Shown: positions 33,133 to 42,559, counted from the first letter of the stretch. The stretch is DNA of 64,000 bases from Synoicihabitans lomoniglobus (GCF_029023725.1 NZ_CP119075.1:1111501-1175500); one strand, 5' to 3'. A program made the numbers and translations. The notes: generated by a model from the sequence alone, not told the origin.

Positions 33133-34062
33133 TCAGATTGACCAATCGAGACCCTCGACCTCCGGCTCGTTTTTCTTTTTGCGATCGGCTTGGTTGCGCA
33201 CCACCGAAGTGCGGTCGCCCTCGTAGTAAACGATGCTGTCGGCCGGGACCGATTTCATCAGCCAGACATTGGAGCCGATGATCGAGTTGCGCCCGATCAC
33301 GGTTTTACCGCCGAGGATGGTGGCGCTCGGATAAACCGTGACGTGGTCCTCGATGTCGGGGTGACGTTTCACGCCCTTCACCGGATTACCATTCTCGTCG
33401 AGTTCGAACGACTTCGCCCCCAGCGTGACGTTTTGGTAGATCTTCACGTGGTTGCCGATGCGGGCGGTTTCGCCGATGACGACGCCGGTGCAGTGATCGA
33501 TAAAGAAGTGGGACCCGATCTGGGCTCCGGGATGGATGTCGGTGCCGGTGCGCTCGTGCGCGTATTCCGTGAGCATGCGGGGCAGGAGCGGCACCTTGAG
33601 CAAATACAGCTCGTGGGCGACCCGCTGGAGCGAAATGACCAGCACGCAGGGGTAGGCGACGATAATTTCCTCCACGCTCCGGGCCGCCGGATCGCCCTCG
33701 TAGGCGGCCTGCACATCCGTCTGACAGACATCGCGCAAGGACGGCAATTTCTGGAGCAACGCGCAGGCGATCTCCTCGGCGTGGGGCACGGGATCGGGGT
33801 CATTGGCGAACTTGAGCGCCTTGGCCACCTCAGCTTCCAAGCGCTGGCAAACGGCCTTGAGGCGAGCGGCGGTGATGGCGGGCACGTCGCTCTTGGCCAA
33901 CGCCTTGTGTTCGAAAAACCCCGGAAAAATCAGATGCATGATTTCCGCCGCGAGCCAGTTCACCGATTGGTCGGAAGGCAGATTGCTGCCGTCGATGTGA
34001 TTGATGCCGCCTTGATTTTCGTAAGAGGCGAGCAGATCGCGCTGGATATCGTCGAGCGTCAT
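33133..34062 (-). CDS. cysE: Serine O-acetyltransferase (EpsC/CysE type)
   Basis: 309-aa enzyme making O-acetylserine for cysteine synthesis. A long helical N-terminal domain precedes the left-handed beta-helix. Acetyl-CoA/serine-site blocks: GTDIHPGAQIGSHFFIDHCT, GVVIGETARIGNHVKIYQNV, RHPDIEDHVTVYPSATILGG, then GRNSIIGSNVWL. The C-terminal tail is longer than in short CysE forms and ends DWSI; a terminal Ile is the residue by which CysE docks in the cysteine synthase complex in other bacteria. Divergent from tRNA-Leu. Confidence 0.92.
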   Translation of the reverse strand: MTLDDIQRDLLASYENQGGINHIDGSNLPSDQSVNWLAAEIMHLIFPGFFEHKALAKSDVPAITAARLKAVCQRLEAEVAKALKFANDPDPVPHAEEIACALLQKLPSLRDVCQTDVQAAYEGDPAARSVEEIIVAYPCVLVISLQRVAHELYLLKVPLLPRMLTEYAHERTGTDIHPGAQIGSHFFIDHCTGVVIGETARIGNHVKIYQNVTLGAKSFELDENGNPVKGVKRHPDIEDHVTVYPSATILGGKTVIGRNSIIGSNVWLMKSVPADSIVYYEGDRTSVVRNQADRKKKNEPEVEGLDWSI

Positions 34063-34109
34063 GAGAAGGGCGGCAAAAATAAGGGCGGGCGGAATTGAAC
34101 CGGAGAATG

Positions 34110-34126
34110 AATCTAGAAAGTAGATT
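34110..34126. promoter_or_regulatory. Small A+T-rich inverted repeat upstream of cysE and tRNA-Leu
   Basis: AATCTA (34110-34115) and TAGATT (34121-34126) face each other across 5 bases, in the 120-bp divergent gap. It could be an operator for cysE; weak evidence. Confidence 0.25.
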
Positions 34127-34182
34127 TCAGGGCTTTACAAGGTGCGGGCCATCTTTCTTAGTCCGCCTTCCTCTCTACAAAT

Positions 34183-34267
34183 GCTCAGGTGGTGGAATTG
34201 GTAGACACGCACGCTTGAGGGGCGTGTGCCGAAAGGTGTAAGGGTTCGAGTCCCTTCCTGAGCACCA
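34183..34267 (+). tRNA. tRNA-Leu (anticodon GAG)
   Basis: 85 bases including an encoded CCA. Acceptor stem GCTCAGG / CCTGAGC, D-arm with GGTGGAATTGGTAGACAC, anticodon loop TTGAGGG with stem CACGC/GCGTG, a long variable arm (class II, TGCCGAAAGGTGTA region) and T-arm GGGTTCGAGTCCC. Anticodon GAG reads CUC and CUU. Confidence 0.97.
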
Positions 34268-34440
34268 TTTTCAAAACGGGGAAAATGCTTCGAACGGCAA
34301 TCGATGAGCATTGAGCGAAGACCGAACCGGGGACTTGAACCCGCCAAAGGGTTCGACGCAGAGAGCCCGCCACGCGGGCGAACGGAGATGGGGCGACGCG
34401 CAGCGTCGATCGCGCAGCGAGCCGGCGAAAGCCGGACCAA
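34268..34440 (+). other. Hairpin-rich segment after tRNA-Leu
   Basis: About 170 bp without a plausible gene. Small perfect stems follow in a row: GAACCC/GGGTTC (34337-34354), GCCCGC/GCGGGC (34365-34379), CGACGC/GCGTCG (34394-34408), TCGC/GCGA (34410-34420) and CCGGC-GAAA-GCCGG (34422-34435). It is bounded by two copies of the tRNA 3' tail. It may be transcribed with the tRNA as a structured RNA or be a remnant inserted at the tRNA end. Confidence 0.45.
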
Positions 34441-34478
34441 TCCCTTCCTGAGCACCCTTTCCGAAAACGGAAACTATG
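34441..34478 (+). repeat. Second copy of the tRNA-Leu 3' tail
   Basis: TCCCTTCCTGAGCACC at 34441-34456 repeats exactly bases 34251-34266 of tRNA-Leu. The similarity continues, diverged, through a small A/T hairpin (TTTCCG-AAAA-CGGAAA at 34458-34473, against ATTTTC...GGAAAAT after the tRNA). The two copies are 190 bp apart. Confidence 0.7.
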
Positions 34479-34494
34479 GTCCCAGTGGGGACGT

Positions 34495-36513
34495 TCACCC
34501 CCGGATGACGTCGAAGGAACGGCCTTGCAGGGGGAAGATGGGTTCGCCGAGACGGCTGGAGCTGATCTGCTCGAAATGCAGGCCGATGTAGAAGTCGTTC
34601 ACGAGGAACTGCAGGAATTCGCGCTTCGCGACCACGAGGCACTTCGCGGGAGTGCGCACCACGATCGTGGCCGTGGCGGTGCTGTTTTGGAGCACGCTGA
34701 TCTCGCCGAAAAAGTCACCGGAGCGCAGTCGCGCCACTTCCTTCTGATTTTGGCGCACCGATAGTTCACCTTCGTAGAGCAGGAAAAAATACTGGTTGTC
34801 GTCATTCGCGCGAATGAGGGTTTCACCGACGTCGAACGACTGGATGATCGCGCGTTGGGCAAACGAGAACATCGCCTGCGGGCTCCACGTCGCCGACAAA
34901 TCAATGCGGTCGAGAAAGGCGACTTTTTGCAGAATATCCTCGATCTGAGTGCGATTGAGCCGGGACAGCACCAGGGCTTCGAAATCGCTTCGTTCAATTT
35001 CCAGCAGCACGCAGTTGCTCGTGGCCCGCACCGATCGCGTGCGCCGTCCCGACGTTTCGAGGAGCGCGCGCTCGCCGAAGACATCGCCGCGTTCGAGAGT
35101 CGCCACCCATTCCCGTCGGCCCGAATCCGTGTCGCGCAGCACTTCCACCTTCCCGGAATGCACGATGTAAACGGTCGAGCCGACTTCGCCTTCCCGCACG
35201 ACCATGGTGTCCTTGGTGACTTCCAGCGGTCGGGCCGTCGCCGCGATGCGGGCACGTTCCTCCCGCGAGAATCCTTTGAACAGCAGTGATTCACGCACCG
35301 TCTCCTCCAACAACTCGGGCGAAACGGCCACGGTGGCGACCGGCAGCGTTCGACGGAGAAACGGCCCGAGCTTCGTGGCAATGGCCGAACTCAGCAGCCA
35401 CATGCCGGTGAGCGTCGAGCCGACGACCATGAGGCCCAGCAACGTCAGCATGGCCAGGGCGGTGAAATGAAGTCCATTCGCCGAAGTGTAGGCCTGCCAG
35501 AGTTCCAGGGCATTGGCCCGCAGCGGCAGCGACCCTGCCAGCAGCACCAACACCAACCAACCGACCGTCATGCCCAAATGAATGTTGAGAAACTTGATGT
35601 CCACCGCGCGCAGTCGGGACCGGAGCGCAAACCACGCGTTCCGGTTCGGGGTGAAGAGGAAGGATCGGAAGGCATCGAGAATCGGGCTGCCGTAACGACC
35701 GTGCAAAAACCGCAACCCCGGCGACCACCAGAACGGGGAGAGGTGGAAAATGAAGGTGCAAAACAGCAGAAACGAAATTCCCGGATGCAGAAACGGCACG
35801 ATGCCCATGGCTACGATCAGGGGAGCGAGTCGTGCCATGGCGACATTGACCACGGTTTCGCGTCCGCCCATCACGGCGTCATCGACATCGACGCGGTAGT
35901 GCGGAAACAACGTGCGCCCATGCCAGTGGGGTTGGTAAATCTCGGCGTCTTCATCCCGCGCCACGCACGCAGCCAACAGGTAACCCAAGCTGGTGGTCGC
36001 GCATGCGATCGCCCAACCGGCCGCGAGTTCCAGTGCGGACACGGGCAGGGCAAATGGTCGCAAAACCATGGCGACCACGGCCCCCACGGCGGCCACGATG
36101 ACCATCGTGCGCACTTTGCGACCGGAAGCGCGCGATGCCCACGTCGTGGCCGGGACTTCCGGTCGTGCGGGTTCGCCCACCGCCTGGAGGATGCCGCGTT
36201 CGTGGGCCTTGAGGATGATTTCATAAAATTCCCGCAGGGGAATGCAGCGGCGGCTCGAGATCAGTTCGAACAAAACCTGCGGCACGGTCGATGCGCGTTG
36301 GGCGAAGCTCTGGAGCACTTTCCACTGGGCGGGCGAGAGTGCCAGATAGGTGCGGCCGGGCTCGTATTTTACGACCACGTGTTCCTTGTCGAAGGTCGTG
36401 ATCCGCAGTTGGGTGGACAGCTGGAACGACACGACCGATAGCAATTCCGTCTGATTGGGTTTCGCCAGAGTCTGCGGAGGCGGGATGACGTCGTGAGGGG
36501 CGGGCGCTGTCAT
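34495..36513 (-). CDS. Membrane protein with two cyclic-nucleotide-binding-type domains
   Basis: 672-aa protein in three parts. Residues about 20-120 resemble a PqqD-like/winged-helix module (VKYEPGRTYLALSPAQWKVL). Residues about 135-430 hold several membrane segments, arranged as in M50-like 'peptide zinc metalloprotease' proteins but with no HExxH seen. Residues about 430-660 hold two cNMP-type beta-barrels: the first with GDVFGERALLETSGRRTRSV, close to a functional phosphate-binding cassette, the second with GDFFGEISVLQNSTATATIV, lacking the ligand-binding Arg. Possibly a nucleotide-gated or regulated membrane protein; function unknown. Confidence 0.65.
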   Translation of the reverse strand: MTAPAPHDVIPPPQTLAKPNQTELLSVVSFQLSTQLRITTFDKEHVVVKYEPGRTYLALSPAQWKVLQSFAQRASTVPQVLFELISSRRCIPLREFYEIILKAHERGILQAVGEPARPEVPATTWASRASGRKVRTMVIVAAVGAVVAMVLRPFALPVSALELAAGWAIACATTSLGYLLAACVARDEDAEIYQPHWHGRTLFPHYRVDVDDAVMGGRETVVNVAMARLAPLIVAMGIVPFLHPGISFLLFCTFIFHLSPFWWSPGLRFLHGRYGSPILDAFRSFLFTPNRNAWFALRSRLRAVDIKFLNIHLGMTVGWLVLVLLAGSLPLRANALELWQAYTSANGLHFTALAMLTLLGLMVVGSTLTGMWLLSSAIATKLGPFLRRTLPVATVAVSPELLEETVRESLLFKGFSREERARIAATARPLEVTKDTMVVREGEVGSTVYIVHSGKVEVLRDTDSGRREWVATLERGDVFGERALLETSGRRTRSVRATSNCVLLEIERSDFEALVLSRLNRTQIEDILQKVAFLDRIDLSATWSPQAMFSFAQRAIIQSFDVGETLIRANDDNQYFFLLYEGELSVRQNQKEVARLRSGDFFGEISVLQNSTATATIVVRTPAKCLVVAKREFLQFLVNDFYIGLHFEQISSSRLGEPIFPLQGRSFDVIRG

Positions 36514-36781
36514 GGGGTATCGAGCTCTCTCAGGTCAGGGTCAAATACGTCGGCATGCAAGCGCGGGATCACTCGCGAACGCGGGGCGTTTGGCCCCCGC
36601 GACGCGTCTCGGTGAAAATATAACGAACTTCCGCTTTGGCGTTTTCAAGACGACCGCCGAGTGGTCCTAATCGTGCTTGCGTGCAGTAAGGTCGCGTGGA
36701 GACTGCGAGCTGAGTGTTCCCACTCAACTGCCGACCACTATCAAACACCACCTATAGCACGAGCCCACCGCTCGTTTTCGC

Positions 36782-38875
36782 ATGGACGACAAGCCGAAGA
36801 ACGAAACACCGAAGAAGGAGTTCAACAAACTCGATTTGAGTCAGTTGGAGAGCTTCAACTTTGGCACGCAATGGACCCAGGAAAAACCGGAAAAAGGCGG
36901 AGGATCACGTCCGCGTGAAGACCGCCCCCGGCGCGATGGTCCGCACGACAACCGCAAGGACCGCCGTGGTTTCAAACGCCCCAGTGGCCCTGCCGGCGGC
37001 GGCGGGGGTGGACCCGGTGGCGACCGACGTGCGGGCGGCGGTGATCGCCGTTCCGGTGGCGACCGACGTGATGGCGAACGTCCGCCCCGCGGCGAAGGCG
37101 GCGGCCATGACCGTCGTCGTGGTCCCGGAGGTCACGGCGGTCGGGGAGGGTATCCTCCGGCGGCACCTTACCAGAGCCCGCACTTCGACCCGACGTTCTA
37201 CCCGGAGGACGTGAGTTTTGCGGCGCTGGCCAAAACGATTCGCGCTTCCTGCCGCACGTTTGAACTTTTTGACATCGCCAAAACCGTGATCGGCAAGAAC
37301 GACCGGTTCGTCGTCGTGCTCGATCGCAAGCCGAGCAAGGACGCGGGCGCGACGAAACAACCGTTCTACGTCTCGGTGCCCGATGGCATGCCCTTCGAAA
37401 GCGAAGACGCGGCGCTGAACCACGTCGTGCAAAAGCACATCGATAAGTTTTTCACGACCGAGCAGGTCGAGACCGATCCGCCCAAGGGCAGTTTTCAGGT
37501 CATCAACAAGTGCGGCGTGACGGGAGAGTTGTTGGGACCGCCCAACTACCACCTCTACAATCAGGCCGTGCAACAGCACCATGCCACGCGTTTGGCGCGC
37601 ATGCCGTTCGAGACGTTCCAGAGCCGGATCCAATCCGTGCGCGAACCGGAGGTTATCGAGGCGTGGTTGGACATGATGAAGAAGGTGACCCGCTATACGT
37701 GGATCGGAGCCGGCGGTGCCACCGCCAAACCGACCGCAGCTACGGAAAAAGAGACCGCTCCGAGTGCCGAAGCGGAAACCGCTGCCGAGGCAACGCCCAG
37801 CGTCGAAGCCGTGGCGGAGGCCGCGCCTTCCCCCGAGGCCGCCAACACCGTCATGGATGCCGCGTCCGCTCCGCCGGACAGCGATGCTCCCGCCGTGGAG
37901 GAATTGGCGACCGAAGCGGAAGCCGTTCAGGTCACCGCGAAAGAGCCGACCTTCGATTCCCTCACCGAAGCCAAGGTGTTCCTGCTCACCAACGCCCGGG
38001 ACAAGGCCGTGCGCACTTACGATCAAGGCCGCTTCCATGGCCGCATCATCGACGACATGCCCGATGGCGAGATCAAGCGCGCCGTGTTGGGCACGTTGGA
38101 GCGCCAGCGCCACTTCCCCCTCGACACGGCCAACGCCTTGCGCGGTCGGCTGCGTCGTGAAGGGTTTACGATCTTCAAAAAAGGCGCGAAGGGCGTCAGC
38201 TATGTGTGCGCGGTCAAACGGAAGTTCCGCGTGCCGGGACAAACCTTTGCCGATTCGATCGACGAGCTGATCAACTTCATCGAGACCCACCCGATGGTGA
38301 AGGTGAGCGAACTGCCCGAAAAATTCCTCGGCATCTCGGCGGTCGCTGAAACTGAGGCGGCGACCCCCGGCGACGCGCCGGCAGCCACGTCGACTGTTTC
38401 TCCGTTCGCCGAGCCCGATCAGCCGAAAGTCCGGCGGATGCACATCGATCTGCGTTGGTTGGTGACCGAAGGTTACGTGACCGAATTCATCGATGGGGGA
38501 TTGTTTGCCGCTCCTCCGCTGCCGACGCCAAAGCCCAAGCCGGCCCCAGCGCCGAAAGAGGCCCCGGCGGCTGCGCCCACGGCTCCTGCGGAGAAGCCGG
38601 AACCTGCGGCTGCGACCGCGACTCCGGCACCCGCTCCCGCTCCCGCCGCGGACGAGGCACCCGCTTCCGCGTCGGCCGAAGAATCCCCGGCTCCGGCTGC
38701 GAGTCCGACCGCTGAGCCGGAACCCGAGGCGACGCCGGAACCCGAAGCCGCACCGGAACCCGAGGTGAAAACCGCGCCCGTGCCGGAACCATCCGAGCCT
38801 GCTCCCTCGGCCGAAGTGCCCAGTGCCGCGACCGGAGAAGAGCCGGCGACGGACGAAAAGAAGCCGACCGAATAA
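36782..38875 (+). CDS. Large hypothetical protein with RGG-like N-terminus and Ala/Pro/Glu tail
   Basis: 697 aa. Residues about 40-130 are Arg/Gly/Asp-rich with many GGDRR and RRDG units, like RNA-binding RGG regions. Residues about 135-310 and 390-560 look folded, with FYPEDVSFAALAKTIRASCR, VINKCGVTGELLGPPNYHLY, AKVFLLTNARDKAVRTYDQG and RLRREGFTIFKKGAKGVSYV. Ala/Pro/Glu low-complexity regions join and end them. I know no named family; the pattern suggests a cytoplasmic nucleic-acid-associated protein restricted to this phylum. A 268-bp upstream gap gives room for its own promoter. Confidence 0.7.
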   Translation: MDDKPKNETPKKEFNKLDLSQLESFNFGTQWTQEKPEKGGGSRPREDRPRRDGPHDNRKDRRGFKRPSGPAGGGGGGPGGDRRAGGGDRRSGGDRRDGERPPRGEGGGHDRRRGPGGHGGRGGYPPAAPYQSPHFDPTFYPEDVSFAALAKTIRASCRTFELFDIAKTVIGKNDRFVVVLDRKPSKDAGATKQPFYVSVPDGMPFESEDAALNHVVQKHIDKFFTTEQVETDPPKGSFQVINKCGVTGELLGPPNYHLYNQAVQQHHATRLARMPFETFQSRIQSVREPEVIEAWLDMMKKVTRYTWIGAGGATAKPTAATEKETAPSAEAETAAEATPSVEAVAEAAPSPEAANTVMDAASAPPDSDAPAVEELATEAEAVQVTAKEPTFDSLTEAKVFLLTNARDKAVRTYDQGRFHGRIIDDMPDGEIKRAVLGTLERQRHFPLDTANALRGRLRREGFTIFKKGAKGVSYVCAVKRKFRVPGQTFADSIDELINFIETHPMVKVSELPEKFLGISAVAETEAATPGDAPAATSTVSPFAEPDQPKVRRMHIDLRWLVTEGYVTEFIDGGLFAAPPLPTPKPKPAPAPKEAPAAAPTAPAEKPEPAAATATPAPAPAPAADEAPASASAEESPAPAASPTAEPEPEATPEPEAAPEPEVKTAPVPEPSEPAPSAEVPSAATGEEPATDEKKPTE

Positions 38876-38920
38876 CCGGTCGTTTCACGATGTGACGGTG
38901 GTTCGGCGCGACGCGCCGAA

Positions 38921-39358
38921 CTACCGCAAGCGCAGGGTGTGCTGTTCGTCGGCGGTGATGCCGAGTTCCAGATGCCATGCGTCGGGCGGCATCCAGTCGG
39001 CGATGCGTTCGGGCCACTCGATGGCTGCGATCCAGGGACTGATGAGAAAGTCCTCCAACATCAGCGCGTCGACCTGGCCGCCGTTTTCGAGGCGATAGGC
39101 ATCGAGGTGCAGCAGGCGTCGGGGCCCGGGGTAAAGCGTGTAGAGATTGAACGTGGGGCTTGTCACCGGATCATGGATACCGAGACCGGCGGCGAGTCCC
39201 TGCACAAAGGTGGTCTTGCCCACGCCGAGGTCGCCGTGCAGCGCGAGCACGGTGTCATCGGGCAGCGCCGCCGCCAGTTCGGTGGCAAGCGCGCGCGTGG
39301 CTGCGGCACTGCCCGTGGCGACACCGGCGCGCAGTTTATCGCAGATGTTCGAAGCCAT
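38921..39358 (-). CDS. tsaE: TsaE, ATPase for tRNA threonylcarbamoyladenosine synthesis
   Basis: 145-aa P-loop protein needed with TsaB, TsaC and TsaD to make t6A at position 37 of ANN-decoding tRNAs. Walker A is [16 protein letters not shown]; the family block [13 protein letters not shown] and the HLDAYRL and IEWPERI motifs follow. Its ATG lies inside the end of thiL (23-bp overlap). Third of a minus-strand trio CPBP-thiL-tsaE. Confidence 0.93.
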   Translation of the reverse strand: MASNICDKLRAGVATGSAAATRALATELAAALPDDTVLALHGDLGVGKTTFVQGLAAGLGIHDPVTSPTFNLYTLYPGPRRLLHLDAYRLENGGQVDALMLEDFLISPWIAAIEWPERIADWMPPDAWHLELGITADEQHTLRLR

Positions 39359-40295
39359 GGTAGGAATCGAGATCGATTTCGTCGTCGTCGCGCCGGCGCG
39401 AACGCTTGCGGCGCATTTGGCCGATGCAGCTGAGTTTGCTCCGGAATCGCTGCCGCCAGGCGGTGATGAATTCCGCCGGGTCGGTGCTGCCGTTGACGGT
39501 GAAGAGCAGTTCGTAGTCCTCGCCGTCGGTCAGGGCGTGGGCCAGCGGTGTGCGCTGACTGGTCGTCGCGGCGAGGCGCGCCGAGCGACTGACAGGGATG
39601 GCCGCAGCGTTGAGGGCAGGACGGCAGCCGCGAGGAGTGAGCGACCAAATATCTTTGGCGACGCCGTCACTCACATCCATCATTGAGCGCACATCGGGAC
39701 GTGCGACCAACCATTGGCCCTCGAGCAGTCGCGGGGTGAATTTCCAATGCCAACCCAGGCGACTGCCTCCGAGTTTACCGGTGGTGAAAATCCAGTCTTC
39801 CGCCGCTGCGCCCTGCCGGGTCAGCACGCGTTTTTCGGTGGCCTCACCAATGAGCGTCATGGTCGCGGTGATGCCGGCCGGTTGGTGGGCGATATCGCCG
39901 CCGATGATCGGCACATGGTGCAGCCGGGCAATCGCGGCGAGACTGCGATAAAACTCGCGCAGCCACGTGATCTTCACGTCGTCGCTGAGTGCCAGCGCGA
40001 TCACCGCCGCGCGGGGCCGACCGCCCATGGCGGCGATGTCGCTGATGTTGCGATTGAAGAGTTTGGCGCCGACCCCTTTGGCGGGCACGTTGTCATCGAA
40101 GTGTTCGCCGTAGATCACCGGGTCGACGGTCAGCAGTTGGTCGCGCATCGAACCAGCCAACGTGGCGCAGTCATCGCCGATGCCGGCCGGCGAACGCGGG
40201 GTCGCCGTTCCAAGCCAGCGCCGAATCTCCTGGATGAGACGCACTTCGCCCCAGGCCGACACGGCGGCGGATTTTTGTTTGGTGAAGGGAGACAC
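39336..40295 (-). CDS. thiL: Thiamine-monophosphate kinase
   Basis: 319-aa enzyme converting thiamine monophosphate to the diphosphate cofactor. Family blocks: [62 protein letters not shown] and [17 protein letters not shown] start at 40295, 12 bp after the CPBP gene stop. The C-terminal 25 residues are unusually rich in Arg and Asp ([17 protein letters not shown]), and part of this tail is DNA shared with the tsaE start. Confidence 0.92.
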   Translation of the reverse strand: MSPFTKQKSAAVSAWGEVRLIQEIRRWLGTATPRSPAGIGDDCATLAGSMRDQLLTVDPVIYGEHFDDNVPAKGVGAKLFNRNISDIAAMGGRPRAAVIALALSDDVKITWLREFYRSLAAIARLHHVPIIGGDIAHQPAGITATMTLIGEATEKRVLTRQGAAAEDWIFTTGKLGGSRLGWHWKFTPRLLEGQWLVARPDVRSMMDVSDGVAKDIWSLTPRGCRPALNAAAIPVSRSARLAATTSQRTPLAHALTDGEDYELLFTVNGSTDPAEFITAWRQRFRSKLSCIGQMRRKRSRRRDDDEIDLDSYHGFEHLR

Positions 40296-40307
40296 GGTTG
40301 CGCCTCC

Positions 40308-41171
40308 TCAGACCTCCACTCCGGCAAGGAGTAGCAGGATGGTGTTCAAGTTGAACAAGGCGTGAGCCAGAATCGGCACACTGATCCGACCGGTGCGCTC
40401 ATAAGCGACCGCGAAAACGATCCCCAGCATGAACAACGGCATGAACGCGACGAGGTTGCCATGCAACGATCCGAAGATCGCGGCTGGCAGCACAAACGCC
40501 GCCCAACGGGGCAGGCGGGTGCGCAGAAAGCGAAAGAGACCGGCGCGGAAAATGACTTCTTCGACCAAGGGGGCCACGACGACGGCGAGAAAACTCATGC
40601 CGATCAGCACAATGGGAGAGTCGGTTTCGGCGAAAATGTTGACCAGTTCTTGTTTTTCGACGCTCAGGCCGAGTGATTCCAACAAGAAGACCCACGTCAA
40701 GTTGACGACGAACAACACCGGCATGGCGGCGAGAAGCGTGTAAGGGCCGGCGATCCAGAGATTCACCGCCTTGGTTCCGGGGAGCGCGGGCGGCTCGTCG
40801 TGGCCGCGAGCGGCGTTGCGCTGTGCGGGCTTGAGAATGGAAATATACGCGATGCCGGCGCCGGCGAGCAGGCCACCTTGGAAACCGGCCCCGCCGATGG
40901 TGAGCATGACGTTTTCATCCGTGGTGAGCTGCGCCGCGATCAGGACGGCGGCGATCTGACCCGCGATGCCGCCCGCCACTACGGCGAGCACGGCCATGCC
41001 GAACTCGGCGCCGTTGATCGACCAAGGCGGCAGGGGTTTGGGACCACGTTGGGCGGCGCGTCCCTCGGCGCTGAACATAAGTCGCCAAAGCACCCCCACG
41101 CCGCAGAGCAGCATCAGGATCTGCCCGGAGAGCGCGAGGAGGACGTTAAGATCGAGGGATTCGGCGGGCAT
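40308..41171 (-). CDS. CPBP-family intramembrane metalloprotease
   Basis: 287-aa membrane protein with about seven to eight hydrophobic segments and an ABI/CPBP (Rce1-like) domain. Active-site motifs: LVEEVIFRAGLFRFL (EExxxR), FGSLHGNLV (His) and LAHALFNLNT (second His/Asn). Prokaryotic members are prenyl-protease homologues, often in peptide maturation or immunity; the substrate here is unknown. First gene of a group with thiL and tsaE, probably chance cotranscription. Confidence 0.85.
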   Translation of the reverse strand: MPAESLDLNVLLALSGQILMLLCGVGVLWRLMFSAEGRAAQRGPKPLPPWSINGAEFGMAVLAVVAGGIAGQIAAVLIAAQLTTDENVMLTIGGAGFQGGLLAGAGIAYISILKPAQRNAARGHDEPPALPGTKAVNLWIAGPYTLLAAMPVLFVVNLTWVFLLESLGLSVEKQELVNIFAETDSPIVLIGMSFLAVVVAPLVEEVIFRAGLFRFLRTRLPRWAAFVLPAAIFGSLHGNLVAFMPLFMLGIVFAVAYERTGRISVPILAHALFNLNTILLLLAGVEV

Positions 41172-41263
41172 GTCAGGTGACGAAGCGGTCTATCACACCG
41201 ATGCGAACGCAGATGCCAACGTCCGAAACGGGTAAGTTTGGCGGCCGGAGGGGCGCGGATCGG

Positions 41264-42559
41264 TCAGCGCTTGCGCACGTTTTTGCCGTCGTAGACCACA
41301 CGGCCGTCCACGATGGTGGTTTTAATGCGGCCCTGCAGTTCCTCGCCGTCCCATGGACTGTTGGAAGACTTGGAGAAACCGGCGCGTGCGTCGTAGGTCC
41401 ATTTTTCCTTCGGATCGAAGAGGCAAATGTCGGCGGCGGCGCCGACTGAAAGCGTGCCGGCGGCCAGCTTGAGCAGGTCGGCGGGCTTGCGCGTCATGAG
41501 GTCGACAACCTTGGGCAGGGAGAAACGATTTTTGCGCAACAGAATGTCGAGCGTGACGGGCAGGGCGGTTTCGAGACCGAGGATGCCATTGGGCGCGTAG
41601 TCGAATTCCTTGTCCTTCTCGTAGTCGGTGTGCGGCGCGTGATCGGTGGCGATGATGTCGATCGTGCCATCGCGCAGCCCTTCGATGATCGCCTCCTGGT
41701 CCTCGGCGGTGCGCAGCGGCGGGTTCATCTTGAACTTCGGGTCATAGCCCTCGATGCATTTGTCGGTCAGCGCAATGTGGTGGGGCGTGGCTTCGGCCGA
41801 GATGGAGACGCCGCGATCCTTGGCGCGGCGGATGATCTCGACGGCGTTGCGCGACGAAATGTGCTGCATGTGGATGTGCGCGCCGGTGTAGGTGGCGAGA
41901 ATGGCGTTGCGCGAGACGATCAGATCCTCGGCGGCATTGGGCCAACCCTTGAGGCCGAGTCGAGCGGAGACCTCGCCCTCATTCATGACAGCGTCGACCG
42001 TCATGGAGTGGTCCTGGCAGTGGTCCATGATGGGGAGTTCGAACATTTTGGCGTATTCGCAGGCGCGACGCATGAGTTCGTTGCTCTGCACACAGTCACC
42101 GTCGTCGGTGATGGCGACGACGCCCGCCTTGGCGAGCGAACCGATGGGAGCGAGGGCTTCGCCCTTCATGTCGACGGTGATGCAGCCGGTGGTGAGCACC
42201 TTTACCACCGCGTCACGTTTGATGACGTCTTTGATGTATTGGATCGTGCCGGTGTTGCTCGCGGGCGGCGACGTGTTGGGCATGCAGACCACGGTGGTGA
42301 AGCCACCGGCGGCGGCGCAGTGCGAACCCGTGGCGATGTTTTCCTTGTGGGTCTGGCCGGGCTCGCGGAAGTGAACGTGGATATCGACGAGACCGGGACA
42401 GGCGACGAGGTTGGTGCCGTCGATGACCTTGGCCTTCTTTTTGTCGGCGGCGGAAAGATCGGCGACGATCAGACCGTTTTTAACGAAGAGATCGCCGACG
42501 GCGTTGCGCTTGTTGGCGGGGTCGATGACACGGGCGTTTTGAATCCAGAGAGCGGGCAT
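41264..42559 (-). CDS. pyrC: Dihydroorotase, class I
   Basis: 431-aa zinc amidohydrolase closing carbamoyl-aspartate to dihydroorotate. Motifs: DIHVHFREPGQTHKENI, GGFTTVVCMPNTSP, ITDDGDCV, MDHCQDHSM, HMQHISSRNAVEIIRRAKD and ATDHAPH with the metal-binding Asp. The C-terminal part (GTLSVGAAADICLFDPKEKW, DGRVVYDGKNV) is the usual small beta domain. It is the last gene of pyrR-pyrB-pyrC, but separated from pyrB by 144 bp with a repeat, so it may also have its own promoter. Confidence 0.95.
   Translation of the reverse strand: MPALWIQNARVIDPANKRNAVGDLFVKNGLIVADLSAADKKKAKVIDGTNLVACPGLVDIHVHFREPGQTHKENIATGSHCAAAGGFTTVVCMPNTSPPASNTGTIQYIKDVIKRDAVVKVLTTGCITVDMKGEALAPIGSLAKAGVVAITDDGDCVQSNELMRRACEYAKMFELPIMDHCQDHSMTVDAVMNEGEVSARLGLKGWPNAAEDLIVSRNAILATYTGAHIHMQHISSRNAVEIIRRAKDRGVSISAEATPHHIALTDKCIEGYDPKFKMNPPLRTAEDQEAIIEGLRDGTIDIIATDHAPHTDYEKDKEFDYAPNGILGLETALPVTLDILLRKNRFSLPKVVDLMTRKPADLLKLAAGTLSVGAAADICLFDPKEKWTYDARAGFSKSSNSPWDGEELQGRIKTTIVDGRVVYDGKNVRKR

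Noticed and set aside
34251..34456. tRNA-flanking direct repeats as proof of a genomic island
   Set aside because: Only 190 bp separate the repeats, with no integrase or cargo genes. Kept as a small-element finding, not an island.
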